DNA of 63,458 nt. Source: Gammaproteobacteria bacterium (lineage in GTDB: Bacteria; Pseudomonadota; Gammaproteobacteria; Steroidobacterales; Woeseiaceae). The position numbers and the translations under genes are program-made. Below, in pieces: positions 17,154 to 26,770 of the stretch. Position 1 is the stretch's first letter, and every line of letters begins with the position of its first letter. The stretch covers positions 1-63,458 of the forward strand of contig JAOTVR010000010.1 of the NCBI GenBank assembly GCA_029863305.1, in the 5' to 3' direction. The notes under the pieces were generated by a model, which saw only the letters and a program-made list of their open reading frames with translations, was not told the DNA's origin and did no database searches.

Positions 17154-18686
17154 ATGCGCAATAAGACATTCTACTATCTGATTTCGACCCTTATTTTTTC
17201 CGGTTGCGCAGTAAATCCCGTGACCGGTGATCGTGACTTCGTCCTGATGAGCGGCACACAGGAAGTGGCGCTGGGCGAGCAGAACTATGCTCCCATGCAA
17301 CAGTCCCAGGGCGCTGCCTATGACGTCGACCCGGCGCTGACTGCGTACGTGCGGTCGGTTGGAAACCGGCTCGCCGAGGCGAGTGACTCGCCGTTACCGT
17401 ACGAGTTCGTGGTGCTGAACAACTCGGTGCCGAACGCCTGGGCGCTGCCTGGCGGCAAGATCGCGATCAATCGGGGCCTTTTGACCGAAATCAATTCCGA
17501 AGCTGAACTGGCGGCCGTGCTCGGCCACGAAATTGTGCATGCCGCGGCTCGTCACACGGCGCAGCAGATGTCGAAAGGCATGCTGATGCAGGGCCTCGTC
17601 ATCGCGACGAGCGTCGCCACGAGTGACAGTGACTATGGCAACCTGGCGGTCGGCGCCTCCAGCGTCGCGGCGCAGATGACGATGATGAAATACGGCCGTA
17701 GCGCCGAACTCGAGTCCGACAAGTACGGCATGCGTTACATGTCGAAAGCCGGCTATGACCCGCAGGGGGCCGTCGCTCTGCAGCAGACATTCGTTCGCCT
17801 CAGCGAAAGCCGCAATCAGGACTGGCTGAGCGGCTTGTTCTCCAGCCATCCGCCGTCACAAGCGCGTGTCGAGGCCAACAAGAAGACTGCAGCCAAACTT
17901 CCGGCGGGCGGCAAAGTGGGTGTCGAGAGCTTCACCGCAGCAATGCAAAAGACGATGGCCATCAAGCCTGCATATGATGCCTACGACAAAGGCCGGAAGG
18001 CATTGTCGGAGAAAAACGTCGATGAAGCACTGGCTTTGGCCAACGAAGCGCTGACACTGTTTCCTGACGAGGCACATTTTCATGCTCTGCGCGGAGACGC
18101 GCGCTTCGTCAACAAGCAGTACGACATGGCTGTAACGAACTTCAGTCGAGCGATAGATCGGCGTCCATCGTTCTTCTATTATCACCTGCAAAGGGGCATG
18201 GCGAAGAACGAGTTGGGCCAGGTCGATGCGGCCATGGCCGATCTGCAGCGCAGCCTCGATATTCTGCCGACCGCACCGGCTCACTACACGCTGGGCAAAA
18301 TTAAAGAACAGCGCGGCGCGAGATCCGAGGCGATCGAGCATTACAAAGTCGTTGCGAAAAGCGGCGGCGAGTACGGCAAGTTGGCGAATGGTGCGCTGGT
18401 TCGGCTCGAGTTACCGCAACAACCGGGGTCATACATCGCATCGGTGTGCGGTGATGATGGCAGCGGTCAGATCGTCGTGCAGGTGCGCAATGATACGGAT
18501 GTCACCGTGACCGGGGTGCAGGCGCAATTTCAGTACGTGGACGGCAGTGGCACACAGCGCCAGCTAACGCAGGCATTCCGCGGTCAGATCGCGCCGGGCA
18601 AGATTGCCAGCGCCAAGACAGGCGTGGCGCCGAAATCGGGTACGCGTTGCGCGGCGAAGGTTACCAGCGCGCAGATAGTTGAGTAG
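17154..18686 (+). CDS. M48 metallopeptidase lipoprotein with TPR region (BepA-like)
   Basis: A protein of about 510 residues. A lipoprotein signal ends IFSGCAVNP. The peptidase domain holds the zinc motif HEIVH in GHEIVHAAARHT, and the third ligand is the glutamate of SAELESDKYGMRYM. From about residue 275 onward TPR-like helices follow (ALSEKNVDEALALANEAL, FVNKQYDMAVTNFSRAID), then a small beta domain. The layout matches BepA/YfgC-type periplasmic quality-control peptidases that act on outer-membrane barrel assembly. An ATG at 17133 is also possible. The end overlaps the convergent pepF gene by 26 bases. Confidence 0.88.
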   Translation: MRNKTFYYLISTLIFSGCAVNPVTGDRDFVLMSGTQEVALGEQNYAPMQQSQGAAYDVDPALTAYVRSVGNRLAEASDSPLPYEFVVLNNSVPNAWALPGGKIAINRGLLTEINSEAELAAVLGHEIVHAAARHTAQQMSKGMLMQGLVIATSVATSDSDYGNLAVGASSVAAQMTMMKYGRSAELESDKYGMRYMSKAGYDPQGAVALQQTFVRLSESRNQDWLSGLFSSHPPSQARVEANKKTAAKLPAGGKVGVESFTAAMQKTMAIKPAYDAYDKGRKALSEKNVDEALALANEALTLFPDEAHFHALRGDARFVNKQYDMAVTNFSRAIDRRPSFFYYHLQRGMAKNELGQVDAAMADLQRSLDILPTAPAHYTLGKIKEQRGARSEAIEHYKVVAKSGGEYGKLANGALVRLELPQQPGSYIASVCGDDGSGQIVVQVRNDTDVTVTGVQAQFQYVDGSGTQRQLTQAFRGQIAPGKIASAKTGVAPKSGTRCAAKVTSAQIVE

Positions 18687-20550
18687 CCTGCTCGTCGAGT
18701 AAACGCTCCATTTCGTCCATGACGTCGTTCATCTTCGCGATGATCGCCTGGTAAGGCTCGGGCTTGGCAAGATCGACGCCGGCATCGGTCAGCAGCAGAT
18801 ACGGGTAGTTCGACCCGCCTGCCTTTAGCAGGTTCTTGAAGTTTTCGATGCCGGCCTCGCCGTCGTCAATAATCTTCGCGTACAGCGCCGTGCCCGCGGT
18901 CTTCGATGTCGCATACTGGTACACATACATGTTTCTGTAGAAGTGCGGTATGAACATCCACTCGTTGGTGTACAGGTCATCGATGATTACGATGCCGTCG
19001 TCGTGGCCGTGGTAGCGTTTCAGGATCTCGCCGTAGATCGCCGAAATGCGCTCGCCGGACAAGGCTTCGCCGCGCTCGGCGGCTTCGTACAGCGCGAGCT
19101 CAAACTCGGCGAACATCGTCTGGCGAAAGAAGGTTCCACGCATGCCCTCGAGTCCGTGGCCGAGGTAGTAGAGCTTCTCGTCGACCGTTTCGGCGTTTTG
19201 CGTCATGTAGTCCTGCAGAATCAATTGCAGCGACGTTGACGGTATTTCAGCGATAAACGTCGCGTAGCCGGCGGTCTCGAACGGTTGCGCCTGACGTGCA
19301 TACAAGGTGTGCATCGCGTGACCCCATTCGTGGGCAAACGTGGATAACGACGCATAGTTGTCGTTATGGTTGAGCAGCACGTAGGGGTGAACGTCGTACG
19401 CAGAGCCGGCCATATAGGCGCCGGAGCGTTTGCCGCGCTGCGGGTAAACGTGCATCCAGCGCTCATCCATGGCCCTTTGCTGCATGTCGACCCAGTCGTC
19501 GCCCAGAACCGACATCGCTTCGAGCGTAATCTTCTTGCTGGTTTCGACGTCAAACTCCTTGTCGAGCGATACCAGCGGCGGATAGATGTCGTAATAATGC
19601 ATTTGCTCGATGCCGAGCATTCGTGCGCGCAGCTTGAAGTAGCGGTGCAAAGTTGGCAGCGCCTTGTTCACTTCCTCTACCAGCGTGTGGTACACGCCCG
19701 GCGGAATATTGTCCTGGTGCAGCTCGCGATGCAGGACGCCATCGTAATTGCGCGCCTTGGCGAGCGCGGTCTGCGTTTGAATGTGAGAATTGAGCACGAT
19801 GCCGACGGAGTTGCGATACTCGAGCCACTTGTTCCAGAAGGTATCGAAAACGAGTTTGCGGTCATCGCGGTTCTCGCTGCCGCGCGCGTAACCGTAGCCC
19901 TGCGAGTCGACGCGTACCGTTTCGCCGGTCGAGAGCGTCACGGTCGGCCAGGGAATGTCCGAGTTGGCGAGCAGGCTATAGGTACTGCCGGGCGCAGCGA
20001 AGGACTGCGAAAAGTAAGATAGCGTTTGCTCGGCTTCGGCGCCGAGCGTGTACGGCGCGTTCCTGAGGCTGTCGTCCAGTTGGTAGGCAAACGGTGCAAG
20101 CCGCTCGTCTTCTTTAATATAGGACTCGATGACTTCGCGCCCGACCTCGATCAATTCGGGCAGCATCCAGGCCGTGGCTTCATTGAGCCGTCCGAACATG
20201 ATCGTAGCGAGCTGGCTTCGTTCCTGGGTTTCGGTCACACGCAGATCTTCGTCGCGGTTCAGCGATGCGTAGACCGATACGCGCTGAGCTTTCCTTATCG
20301 TATCCGACAGGTGCCGGTAAGCCTGATACAAAGAGTCCGCACTGTCGCCGAGCGTGCCGCGGCGCGCCTCGATCTTGCCGAGTTCTGCCAGAACCTCTTC
20401 ACGCGCCTGATCCCAGGCTTCGACCGACGGATACAGGTCTGTCAGATCCCAGGTGTATTTCGTAGCATCAGCCGGCGCATCCTGGGCGACTGCATGCCCG
20501 GCAGGCAAGGCGACCAACATGGCAGTTGCGACAAGAATGATGTTTCTCAT
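18661..20550 (-). CDS. pepF: Exported oligoendopeptidase F (M3 family)
   Basis: A protein of about 629 residues. A clear signal peptide (ILVATAMLVALPAGHAVAQ) precedes an oligoendopeptidase F N-terminal domain and an M3 catalytic domain with the HExxH motif in TFAHEWGHAMHTLYA. The MRNII start at 20550 is preferred; the frame open to 20664 adds no homologous sequence and would hide the signal. PepF enzymes usually act on short peptides in the cytoplasm, so this exported version would digest peptides in the periplasm. It is convergent with the M48 peptidase. Confidence 0.9.
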   Translation of the reverse strand: MRNIILVATAMLVALPAGHAVAQDAPADATKYTWDLTDLYPSVEAWDQAREEVLAELGKIEARRGTLGDSADSLYQAYRHLSDTIRKAQRVSVYASLNRDEDLRVTETQERSQLATIMFGRLNEATAWMLPELIEVGREVIESYIKEDERLAPFAYQLDDSLRNAPYTLGAEAEQTLSYFSQSFAAPGSTYSLLANSDIPWPTVTLSTGETVRVDSQGYGYARGSENRDDRKLVFDTFWNKWLEYRNSVGIVLNSHIQTQTALAKARNYDGVLHRELHQDNIPPGVYHTLVEEVNKALPTLHRYFKLRARMLGIEQMHYYDIYPPLVSLDKEFDVETSKKITLEAMSVLGDDWVDMQQRAMDERWMHVYPQRGKRSGAYMAGSAYDVHPYVLLNHNDNYASLSTFAHEWGHAMHTLYARQAQPFETAGYATFIAEIPSTSLQLILQDYMTQNAETVDEKLYYLGHGLEGMRGTFFRQTMFAEFELALYEAAERGEALSGERISAIYGEILKRYHGHDDGIVIIDDLYTNEWMFIPHFYRNMYVYQYATSKTAGTALYAKIIDDGEAGIENFKNLLKAGGSNYPYLLLTDAGVDLAKPEPYQAIIAKMNDVMDEMERLLDEQATQLSARW

Positions 20551-20714
20551 GTTCTTTCCCCGATTTTGTTTCGGTTTTAGACAGACAAGGCTGTCATTGT
20601 TCCGGGATACAGGCGTCGATTTTCTACTCGCCTGCACGCGGACATGATAAAAACAGTGCAGCATTTCAACACTGCGTTTGTCTGATTCAAGCAGGAGCCG
20701 TACGGAGCAATCCG

Positions 20715-21548
20715 ATGAACAAGAGCGTTTTCGCAGCTGTGATCAGTCTTCTCGCGGGCTTTGCGGCCGCCGCCATTATACTGACCGCTCGGGACTCCGG
20801 ACAGGTCGACGAGCCGGTGGTCACTTCGAGTGACTACTTCGACCAATCGGCAGATGCCGACGATCGCATTCGCGCGCTGGAAGCAGCCGTGGCGGAAGAG
20901 CGCAATGCGCGGCAGCTGCTCGAGGAGGAGTTGCAAGTACTGTTTGCCGAAATCGAGCAGTTGCGGGACGGGCGCGACACTACCGAGGAGCAACAGGTCG
21001 CCGCGGCGCGCGAGAACAGGGAGCGAATAGAGGCATTTCGTCAGCAGCGATTCGGCGTGTCGAGTCAGGACATCGTGAGCCGGCTTGTCGAGGCGGGATT
21101 CACCACGGAGCGGGCCGAGTGGCTGCAGCGGCGTGAATCGGAGTTGCAAATGCAGGCGATGCAGGCACGATTCGACGCGCGCCGTTCAGGCGAGCCATGG
21201 AGTCCGTTTGATCCGGCGTTCAATCCTGCTAATGCTCTGCGTGCCGAAATTGGTGATCAGCAGTACGAGCAATACCTGCAAGCCAACCACCGGCCGACGG
21301 CGGTGTCGGTTGGCAGTGTGCTGGAGTCGTCCCCCGGCCAGCGCGCGGGTCTGCAGCCTGGTGACCAGATCGTTCGCTACAACGGCAATCGCGTATTCGA
21401 TGTATCCGACCTCAATCAGCAGACCATGCTGGGCGAGCCGGGCGAATCAGTGGTGGTCGATATCACGCGCGATGGCATTCCCATGCAGCTCGTGATGCCG
21501 CGCGGCCCAATCGGTGTCTCGACCGCTCGCTATGCGGGACGGCGCTAG
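20715..21548 (+). CDS. Membrane-anchored coiled-coil PDZ domain protein
   Basis: A 277-residue protein: N-terminal transmembrane anchor (residues 5-24), coiled coil (about residues 48-105, rich in E, R, L and Q), a linker, then a C-terminal PDZ domain (about 195-268) with the pattern VLESSPGQRAGLQPGDQIVRYNGNRVFDVSDL. There is no protease domain. It probably faces the periplasm and recruits or gates a partner such as a peptidase. It is divergent from pepF by 164 bp and upstream of a palindromic element and pssA. Confidence 0.82.
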   Translation: MNKSVFAAVISLLAGFAAAAIILTARDSGQVDEPVVTSSDYFDQSADADDRIRALEAAVAEERNARQLLEEELQVLFAEIEQLRDGRDTTEEQQVAAARENRERIEAFRQQRFGVSSQDIVSRLVEAGFTTERAEWLQRRESELQMQAMQARFDARRSGEPWSPFDPAFNPANALRAEIGDQQYEQYLQANHRPTAVSVGSVLESSPGQRAGLQPGDQIVRYNGNRVFDVSDLNQQTMLGEPGESVVVDITRDGIPMQLVMPRGPIGVSTARYAGRR

Positions 21549-21553
21549 TCAGG

Positions 21554-21649
21554 CAGAATGGGGCTCTAAAGGGACAGGCACCCTGCTTTCCAACGCGGGT
21601 CCCTCCGGTTGCCCGGAGTGGAATCAAGGTGCCTGCCTTCGTCATTCTG
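21554..21649. repeat. Nested palindromic intergenic element (REP-like)
   Basis: Three nested inverted repeats share one centre. The outer pair is CAGAATG (21554-21560) with CATTCTG (21643-21649). The middle pair is CAGGCACC (21575-21582) with GGTGCCTG (21628-21635). The inner hairpin is CTCCGG-TTGC-CCGGAG. The element fills almost the entire gap between the PDZ gene and pssA. Such layered dyads are typical of REP/BIME-like dispersed elements. It could also act as a processing or termination structure. Confidence 0.6.
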
Positions 21650-21662
21650 GTGAGCATCGACT

Positions 21663-22391
21663 TTGGGTAGAATTCGCTACACGATACCGAACAGCTTTAC
21701 CGCGCTGTCCTTGTTGCTAGGTCTTGGCTCCATCGTGACGACGCAGGTGGGCGACCTGGAGTTCGCGGCCTGGCTGATCGTCTGGTGCGGTATTCTCGAC
21801 ACCATGGACGGCGTTGCCGCGAGGCTGCTCAAAGCGACCTCCAGTTTTGGCGCTGAATTCGATTCGATGGCCGATCTGGTGTCGTTCGGCGTTGCTCCCG
21901 CCATACTCGTCTTCAACGCGGGACTGCAGATCGGAGGCATCGAAGTCGAATCGGGCCAGTTTTGGGTTCTGCTGACCGCTTGCGGCGTGTTTGTGCTGGC
22001 CGGGGCGATGCGACGGGCGCGCGTCAATCTGGCGACCGACAAGCCGCGCACGGGCTGGTTCACGGGAGTGCCGATTACGGCGGCCGGGGGCGGGCTCGTC
22101 TCGTCGATGATCCTCGTTCTGATCCGCCATGATGATGTTTCCAGTGTATTACCGCTGCATTTGTACTTGCCGATATTAATGTTCGTGCTTGCGATACTGA
22201 TGGTGTCCCGACTGCGCTTTCCGAAAGCGGTTATTCGCAAGAGCATGATCATCAACGCGTTTCAGATCATCAACATCATAGCGATTTTTCTCTGCGCCAT
22301 ATTTCGCGTATTTCCCGAGTACCTGTTCGGCATCGGGGTCTTCCTGCTCGTTGCGGGCATCATCGCGGGCCGAATCGCGGCAGATGATTAA
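21663..22391 (+). CDS. pssA: CDP-diacylglycerol-serine O-phosphatidyltransferase
   Basis: A 242-residue polytopic membrane enzyme with the CDP-alcohol phosphotransferase signature DGxxAR-x8-G-x3-D-x3-D, read here from DTMDGVAARLL through GAEFDSMADLVSFG (about residues 42-70). The VSFGVAPA continuation is characteristic of type II phosphatidylserine synthase, the first step to phosphatidylethanolamine. The TTG at 21663 is the first possible start after an upstream in-frame stop. The palindromic element lies immediately upstream. Confidence 0.92.
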   Translation: MGRIRYTIPNSFTALSLLLGLGSIVTTQVGDLEFAAWLIVWCGILDTMDGVAARLLKATSSFGAEFDSMADLVSFGVAPAILVFNAGLQIGGIEVESGQFWVLLTACGVFVLAGAMRRARVNLATDKPRTGWFTGVPITAAGGGLVSSMILVLIRHDDVSSVLPLHLYLPILMFVLAILMVSRLRFPKAVIRKSMIINAFQIINIIAIFLCAIFRVFPEYLFGIGVFLLVAGIIAGRIAADD

Positions 22392-22406
22392 GGCTGGCAA
22401 GTCCTG

Positions 22407-23846
22407 ATGAATTCAATCGTCGTGGTCGTGGTCGTCTATCTCGGCCTGCTTCTTGCGTTCGCCATCTGGAGTCGGCGTGAAACCGGCACGCTCAAAGGTT
22501 TTTATCTCGCTGGTAAGAAACTGCCGTTCTGGGTCGTTGCTTTCAGCACAAACGCGACAGGAGAAAGCGGTTGGTTGCTGCTCGGGCTGACCGGGATGGG
22601 TTATGCCGTCGGTGCCCAGGCTTATTGGGTGGTCGTTGGCGAGGTTATCGGTATTGCGCTGTCCTGGTGGCTGATGTCGCGGCGCTTGAAGCGGTTCGCA
22701 GATGCTGCCGATTCGATCACCGTACCCGACGTGCTTGCGGCAAAGTTCGACGACAGATGGCACCTGATTCGCGGTGTCGCGGTCGTCATCATCCTGACCA
22801 TGGTGACGATTTACATTGCGGCTCAAATGGTCGCCTCGGGTAAGGCGCTGAATGGCTTCATGGGCGTGGATTACAAGGCCGGTGTTGTCGTCGGCTCGGC
22901 AATCATCATCGCGTACACGTTTATCGGTGGCCATAAAGCCGTCTCCTACACGGACGTCCTGCAAGGCGTCCTGATGCTGGCAGGGCTGATTTTCGTGCCA
23001 TTGGTGGCCATCCGGACGGCCGGCGGTTGGAATGATGTGATGTCGAACCTGGCCGGGCAGGACCCGAATCTCGTGAGCATGTTTTCGCTTACCGATGGCG
23101 GCATCAAAGGCTGGGTTGCGGCTGCGAGCTTCATCGCGATCGGCTTGCCATTTCTGGGGGTCCCGCAGTTGCTGGTTCGCTATATGTCGGCCCGGGACGA
23201 CGACGAGCTCAGGAAAGCGCGCTGGGTTTCCGTGTTCGTGCTGCTGTTTTTCACCTTTGGCGCGGTAACCGCGGGCATCGCGGGCAGGGCGCTCTTTCCG
23301 GGTCTCGAAGACTCGGAGACAATCTTTCCGAAGCTGGCGAGCGAGCTCTTTCCGCCTCTGGTCTCCGGCGTACTGCTCGTGATCGTGCTATCGGCCATCA
23401 TGTCGACGGCGGACTCGCTGTTGCTGCTGGCATCTTCGGCCGTCGTGCGGGACGGGTTACAGAAGATACTCGGGAGCCGGAAGAGCGACCATCAGTTGGC
23501 CGGCTATGGCAAGATCGTGACCATCGTCATCGGCATCGTGGGCATTGCGCTCGCCATCCCCGACGCGAAGTTCATTTTTGATTTCGTCCTGTACGCGTGG
23601 TCCGGGCTTGGCGCAGCCTTTGGACCGGTGTTGATTTGTCTGCTCTATTACAAAAAGACAAGTCGTGCTGGCGTCGTGGCCGGAATGCTGGCCGGTTTTG
23701 CAACCAGCATAATCTGGGTGGAGCAGTTCAAAGAACAATCGCATGGCCTGTATGAGGCCATACCCGGATTCGCGCTCGGGATCGTCGTTACGGTTGTCGT
23801 CAGCGCGATGACTCAGGAATCGCAGCAACAGGACATTGGCCAGTAA
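22407..23846 (+). CDS. Sodium:solute symporter (PutP-like SSF family)
   Basis: A 479-residue transporter with about 13 helices. SSF landmarks are FYLAGKKLPFWVVAFSTNATGESGW in TM1-TM2 and the sodium-site helix VLSAIMSTADSLLLLASS in TM8. PutP-type members import proline or other amino acids with Na+. It is followed with an 11-base overlap by an exported flavoprotein resembling spermidine dehydrogenase, hinting that the symporter may carry a polyamine-derived amino acid. That link is inference; substrate not determined. Confidence 0.9.
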   Translation: MNSIVVVVVVYLGLLLAFAIWSRRETGTLKGFYLAGKKLPFWVVAFSTNATGESGWLLLGLTGMGYAVGAQAYWVVVGEVIGIALSWWLMSRRLKRFADAADSITVPDVLAAKFDDRWHLIRGVAVVIILTMVTIYIAAQMVASGKALNGFMGVDYKAGVVVGSAIIIAYTFIGGHKAVSYTDVLQGVLMLAGLIFVPLVAIRTAGGWNDVMSNLAGQDPNLVSMFSLTDGGIKGWVAAASFIAIGLPFLGVPQLLVRYMSARDDDELRKARWVSVFVLLFFTFGAVTAGIAGRALFPGLEDSETIFPKLASELFPPLVSGVLLVIVLSAIMSTADSLLLLASSAVVRDGLQKILGSRKSDHQLAGYGKIVTIVIGIVGIALAIPDAKFIFDFVLYAWSGLGAAFGPVLICLLYYKKTSRAGVVAGMLAGFATSIIWVEQFKEQSHGLYEAIPGFALGIVVTVVVSAMTQESQQQDIGQ

Positions 23847-25725
23847 GCTCAACATCACTCGCCGCGACTTTCTGAACGGGGTCGCGCTCAGTCTGGCTGC
23901 GGGAACGTCATTGTCGCCGCTGGAAGTTCTCGCCAAGGCGACGTCCACGCCGCGATATTATCCGCCGGCACTTACCGGACTGCGGGGCAGTCACGTCGGT
24001 TCCTTCGAGATCGCGCATGCCGTAGCGATGGCAGGTGCCAACTTCGGCTATCCGGCGGAACAAACCGACGCGACCTACGATCTCGTTGTCGTCGGCGGTG
24101 GTCTGTCCGGTCTTTCCGCCGCCCAGCTGTACCGGGAGCGCGCCGGCGAAGATCGGAAAATCCTCGTGCTCGACAATCACGACGATTTTGGCGGGCATGC
24201 GAAACGCAATGAGTTCAGCGTTGATGGGAAATCACTGATCGGTTACGGGGGCAGTCAGGCAATTGAAGCGCCGGGCCTGTACTCCCGCCAATCGGCCCAA
24301 CTCCTGCACCGCCTGGGTATCGATACGAGCCGTTTCTACGACTATTTCGATGCCGATTTCTTCGAGAATCAGGGACTTGGCCCGGCGATCTATTTCAGCC
24401 AGGAGGCTTACGGCAAGGATGTCACACTGCCGAATGCGATGGGCGACTGGATGGGCGATATGGATCCGGCCTTGCTTGAGACGACGATCGCAGACTACCC
24501 GCTGTCGGACGAGTCCAAAGCATCGTTGGCAGCTCTGTTGCAGGGAAGGGAGGACCACCTGGCAGGCCTGCGGCCGGGCGAAAAAACGGCACTGCTGAGA
24601 AGTATCAGCTATAGCGATTTCCTGCGTAAGCACGTTGGCGCGACCGAGGAAGTCGTGACAATGATCAGGGACACGATCAAAGGGTACTGGGGCATCGGTT
24701 GGGATGCGCTTTCGGCGCTGGAAGCCTATCGGCTCGAACAGCCAGGTACCCGGGGTCTCGGCATCGAAACGGGGTTGGACGAGAAATGGACAAGCGAGGA
24801 ACCGTACATTTTTCATTTTCCGGATGGCAATGCAGGCATTGCGCGCGCCCTGGTTCGCAATCTCATCCCAGACGCTGTGCCGGGCTCCACAATGGAAGAT
24901 CTCGTCACGGCGAGAGCCGACTACGGGTTGCTTGATCTCCCAGCAAACAGCACGCGCATCCGCCTCAGCGCGACCGCGGTCAACGTCCGGCATACGCCCG
25001 ACCAGTCAGCGGTTGATGTGACCTACCTTGGCAACGGCAAGCCGCAGCGCGTGCGCGCACGGCATGTGATCCTCGCGTGTTACAACCAGGTCATACCGCA
25101 CATCGTGCCCGAGGTCCCGACGGCACAACGTAAGGCGATCGAGCATGCGACCAAGATTCCGCTTGTGTATGTCAGCATTGCGGTGCGCAACTGGCGCGCA
25201 TTCGCCAATCTTGGTTGTCACAGCATATACGTGCCGAATGCCTCGCTGATGCATTCTTTCGGTCTCGATTTTCCAGTTAGCATGGGCAAGTACGCGTTCA
25301 CGGCCGGGCCCGATGACGCAACGGTGCTGCACGGCACCTTTGTGCCGACCGCGCCCGATCAGGGGCTGAGCCAGCAACAACAGAACCGGCTGGGCCAGAA
25401 ACGACTCTATGAGATGAGCTTCGACGACTACGAGACGGAGATCCTGCATCAGCTCGACGGTGCATTGGCATGCGGCGGATTCGATGCCGAGCGTGATATT
25501 GCAGCCCTGACAGTCAATCGCTGGCCACATGGATATGCATACGAGTACAACGATCTCTTCGAACCGGTCGGGTTCGGTCGCGATGCAGGCCCGCATATTC
25601 AGGGTCGCGCTCAAATCGGACGCATTTCCATCGCTAACTCGGATGCAGAAGCGTCGGCCTATGTCGACGGCGCCATCGATGCGGCCGTTCGGGCCGTCAA
25701 CGAACAGCTAGCCTGGGAAGCATGA
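23836..25725 (+). CDS. Tat-exported FAD-dependent oxidoreductase, spermidine dehydrogenase-like
   Basis: A 629-residue flavoprotein with a twin-arginine signal (NITRRDFLNGVALSLAAG, about residues 6-23). The Rossmann motif VVVGGGLSGLSAAQLYRE (about 76-93) is followed by VLDNHDDFGGHAKRNEF, the FAD-binding pattern of bacterial spermidine dehydrogenase and related amine oxidoreductases. The enzyme would oxidise an amine in the periplasm and pass electrons to the respiratory chain. It overlaps the preceding symporter gene. The TTG start at 23836 fits the Tat signal, but its Shine-Dalgarno is weak. Confidence 0.82.
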   Translation: MASKLNITRRDFLNGVALSLAAGTSLSPLEVLAKATSTPRYYPPALTGLRGSHVGSFEIAHAVAMAGANFGYPAEQTDATYDLVVVGGGLSGLSAAQLYRERAGEDRKILVLDNHDDFGGHAKRNEFSVDGKSLIGYGGSQAIEAPGLYSRQSAQLLHRLGIDTSRFYDYFDADFFENQGLGPAIYFSQEAYGKDVTLPNAMGDWMGDMDPALLETTIADYPLSDESKASLAALLQGREDHLAGLRPGEKTALLRSISYSDFLRKHVGATEEVVTMIRDTIKGYWGIGWDALSALEAYRLEQPGTRGLGIETGLDEKWTSEEPYIFHFPDGNAGIARALVRNLIPDAVPGSTMEDLVTARADYGLLDLPANSTRIRLSATAVNVRHTPDQSAVDVTYLGNGKPQRVRARHVILACYNQVIPHIVPEVPTAQRKAIEHATKIPLVYVSIAVRNWRAFANLGCHSIYVPNASLMHSFGLDFPVSMGKYAFTAGPDDATVLHGTFVPTAPDQGLSQQQQNRLGQKRLYEMSFDDYETEILHQLDGALACGGFDAERDIAALTVNRWPHGYAYEYNDLFEPVGFGRDAGPHIQGRAQIGRISIANSDAEASAYVDGAIDAAVRAVNEQLAWEA

Positions 25726-25832
25726 GAGCCCGTTTCGGCCAAAAAGCTCTGACCAATCCAGTCGATGCTGTAACCAAATCGACCGGCGGCGACTATAAGT
25801 AAGTAACAGAAACGGAATCCGAGGACATTTCC

Positions 25833-26744
25833 ATGCGTATTTTTCGAATTGCGGCCATCCTTGCCTTGTTCGTGCTGCCGGCGGGGTCGTGGGCGGAGAT
25901 CAGCTCCGCCGATCTGCCGAATACCTCCAAGTGGTATTTCCACGCTGACTTTGAAGAGATGCGTTCCACTGAGGCGGGTCAACAGCTATATGGCTGGCTG
26001 CAGGACGAGGTGTTCGACGACATCCGCGAAGATGTCGGCATCGACTTCGACAAGGAGGCCGATTTTCTGACGGCCTTTGCGACCGATGCAGGCGGACTTG
26101 TCGTGTTGATCGACGGCAACATCAGCCAGAAAACCCAGGACAAGTTGCTTGCGATGGGGGCGGCCTCGGGCGGGCTGGACAAGCTCGAATCAGGCGGCCG
26201 CACTTATTATCACGTCAAAGGCGGTGGCGAGAAGGACCTGGATATCGACATCGAGTCTTTCGAGAATGGCGCGTTCGTCAGTTTCGCGATCAAGAACAAG
26301 CTGCTTGTAACGTCTTCTCGCGAAAGCATGCAGGGCCTGCTGGCGGACAAAGGCAGAGTGACGGGCATCAGGAGTGGCAAGGGCGCCATGTTCGTCCTGA
26401 GTGCGGAGCGCAGCCTGATGCAGGCCGGCGCAAACACCGGCAACCTGGGTGGGGGTGTCGATTGGGACTCGAATATCCTGCGCAACACGGAACATGCCGC
26501 AATTCTGATCGCGGACAAGGCAGGCAAGATTGCGGTCGAAGTGCAGTTGGTTACGAAAGAGAAGGAGATGGCTGATTCGCTCGCCAGCATCGTTCGCGGA
26601 TTGATCAGCCTGCAGGTGTTCAACGATGACCTGGATCCCGAGATCGCGAGTTTTCTGCAAAATACGTCGGTTGACGTCAATGACAACAGGCTGACGGTCA
26701 AGGTCGCGCTCGATCCCGACATGGTGGTCGCCGCGCTCGACTGA
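25833..26744 (+). CDS. Secreted hypothetical protein upstream of an ECF sigma factor
   Basis: A 303-residue exported protein not assigned to a family by eye. It has a signal peptide (IAAILALFVLPAGSWA) and a mature region of repeated alpha/beta segments, including WYFHADFEEMRSTEAGQQLY and a C-terminal DVNDNRLTVKVALD. It lies 26 bases upstream of a sigma factor gene on the same strand, so it may be a periplasmic sensor or target of that regulon. The start follows GAGGAC at 25820-25825. Confidence 0.7.
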   Translation: MRIFRIAAILALFVLPAGSWAEISSADLPNTSKWYFHADFEEMRSTEAGQQLYGWLQDEVFDDIREDVGIDFDKEADFLTAFATDAGGLVVLIDGNISQKTQDKLLAMGAASGGLDKLESGGRTYYHVKGGGEKDLDIDIESFENGAFVSFAIKNKLLVTSSRESMQGLLADKGRVTGIRSGKGAMFVLSAERSLMQAGANTGNLGGGVDWDSNILRNTEHAAILIADKAGKIAVEVQLVTKEKEMADSLASIVRGLISLQVFNDDLDPEIASFLQNTSVDVNDNRLTVKVALDPDMVVAALD

Positions 26745-26770
26745 CTTGATGCCGCAGACGTGAGCAAAGC

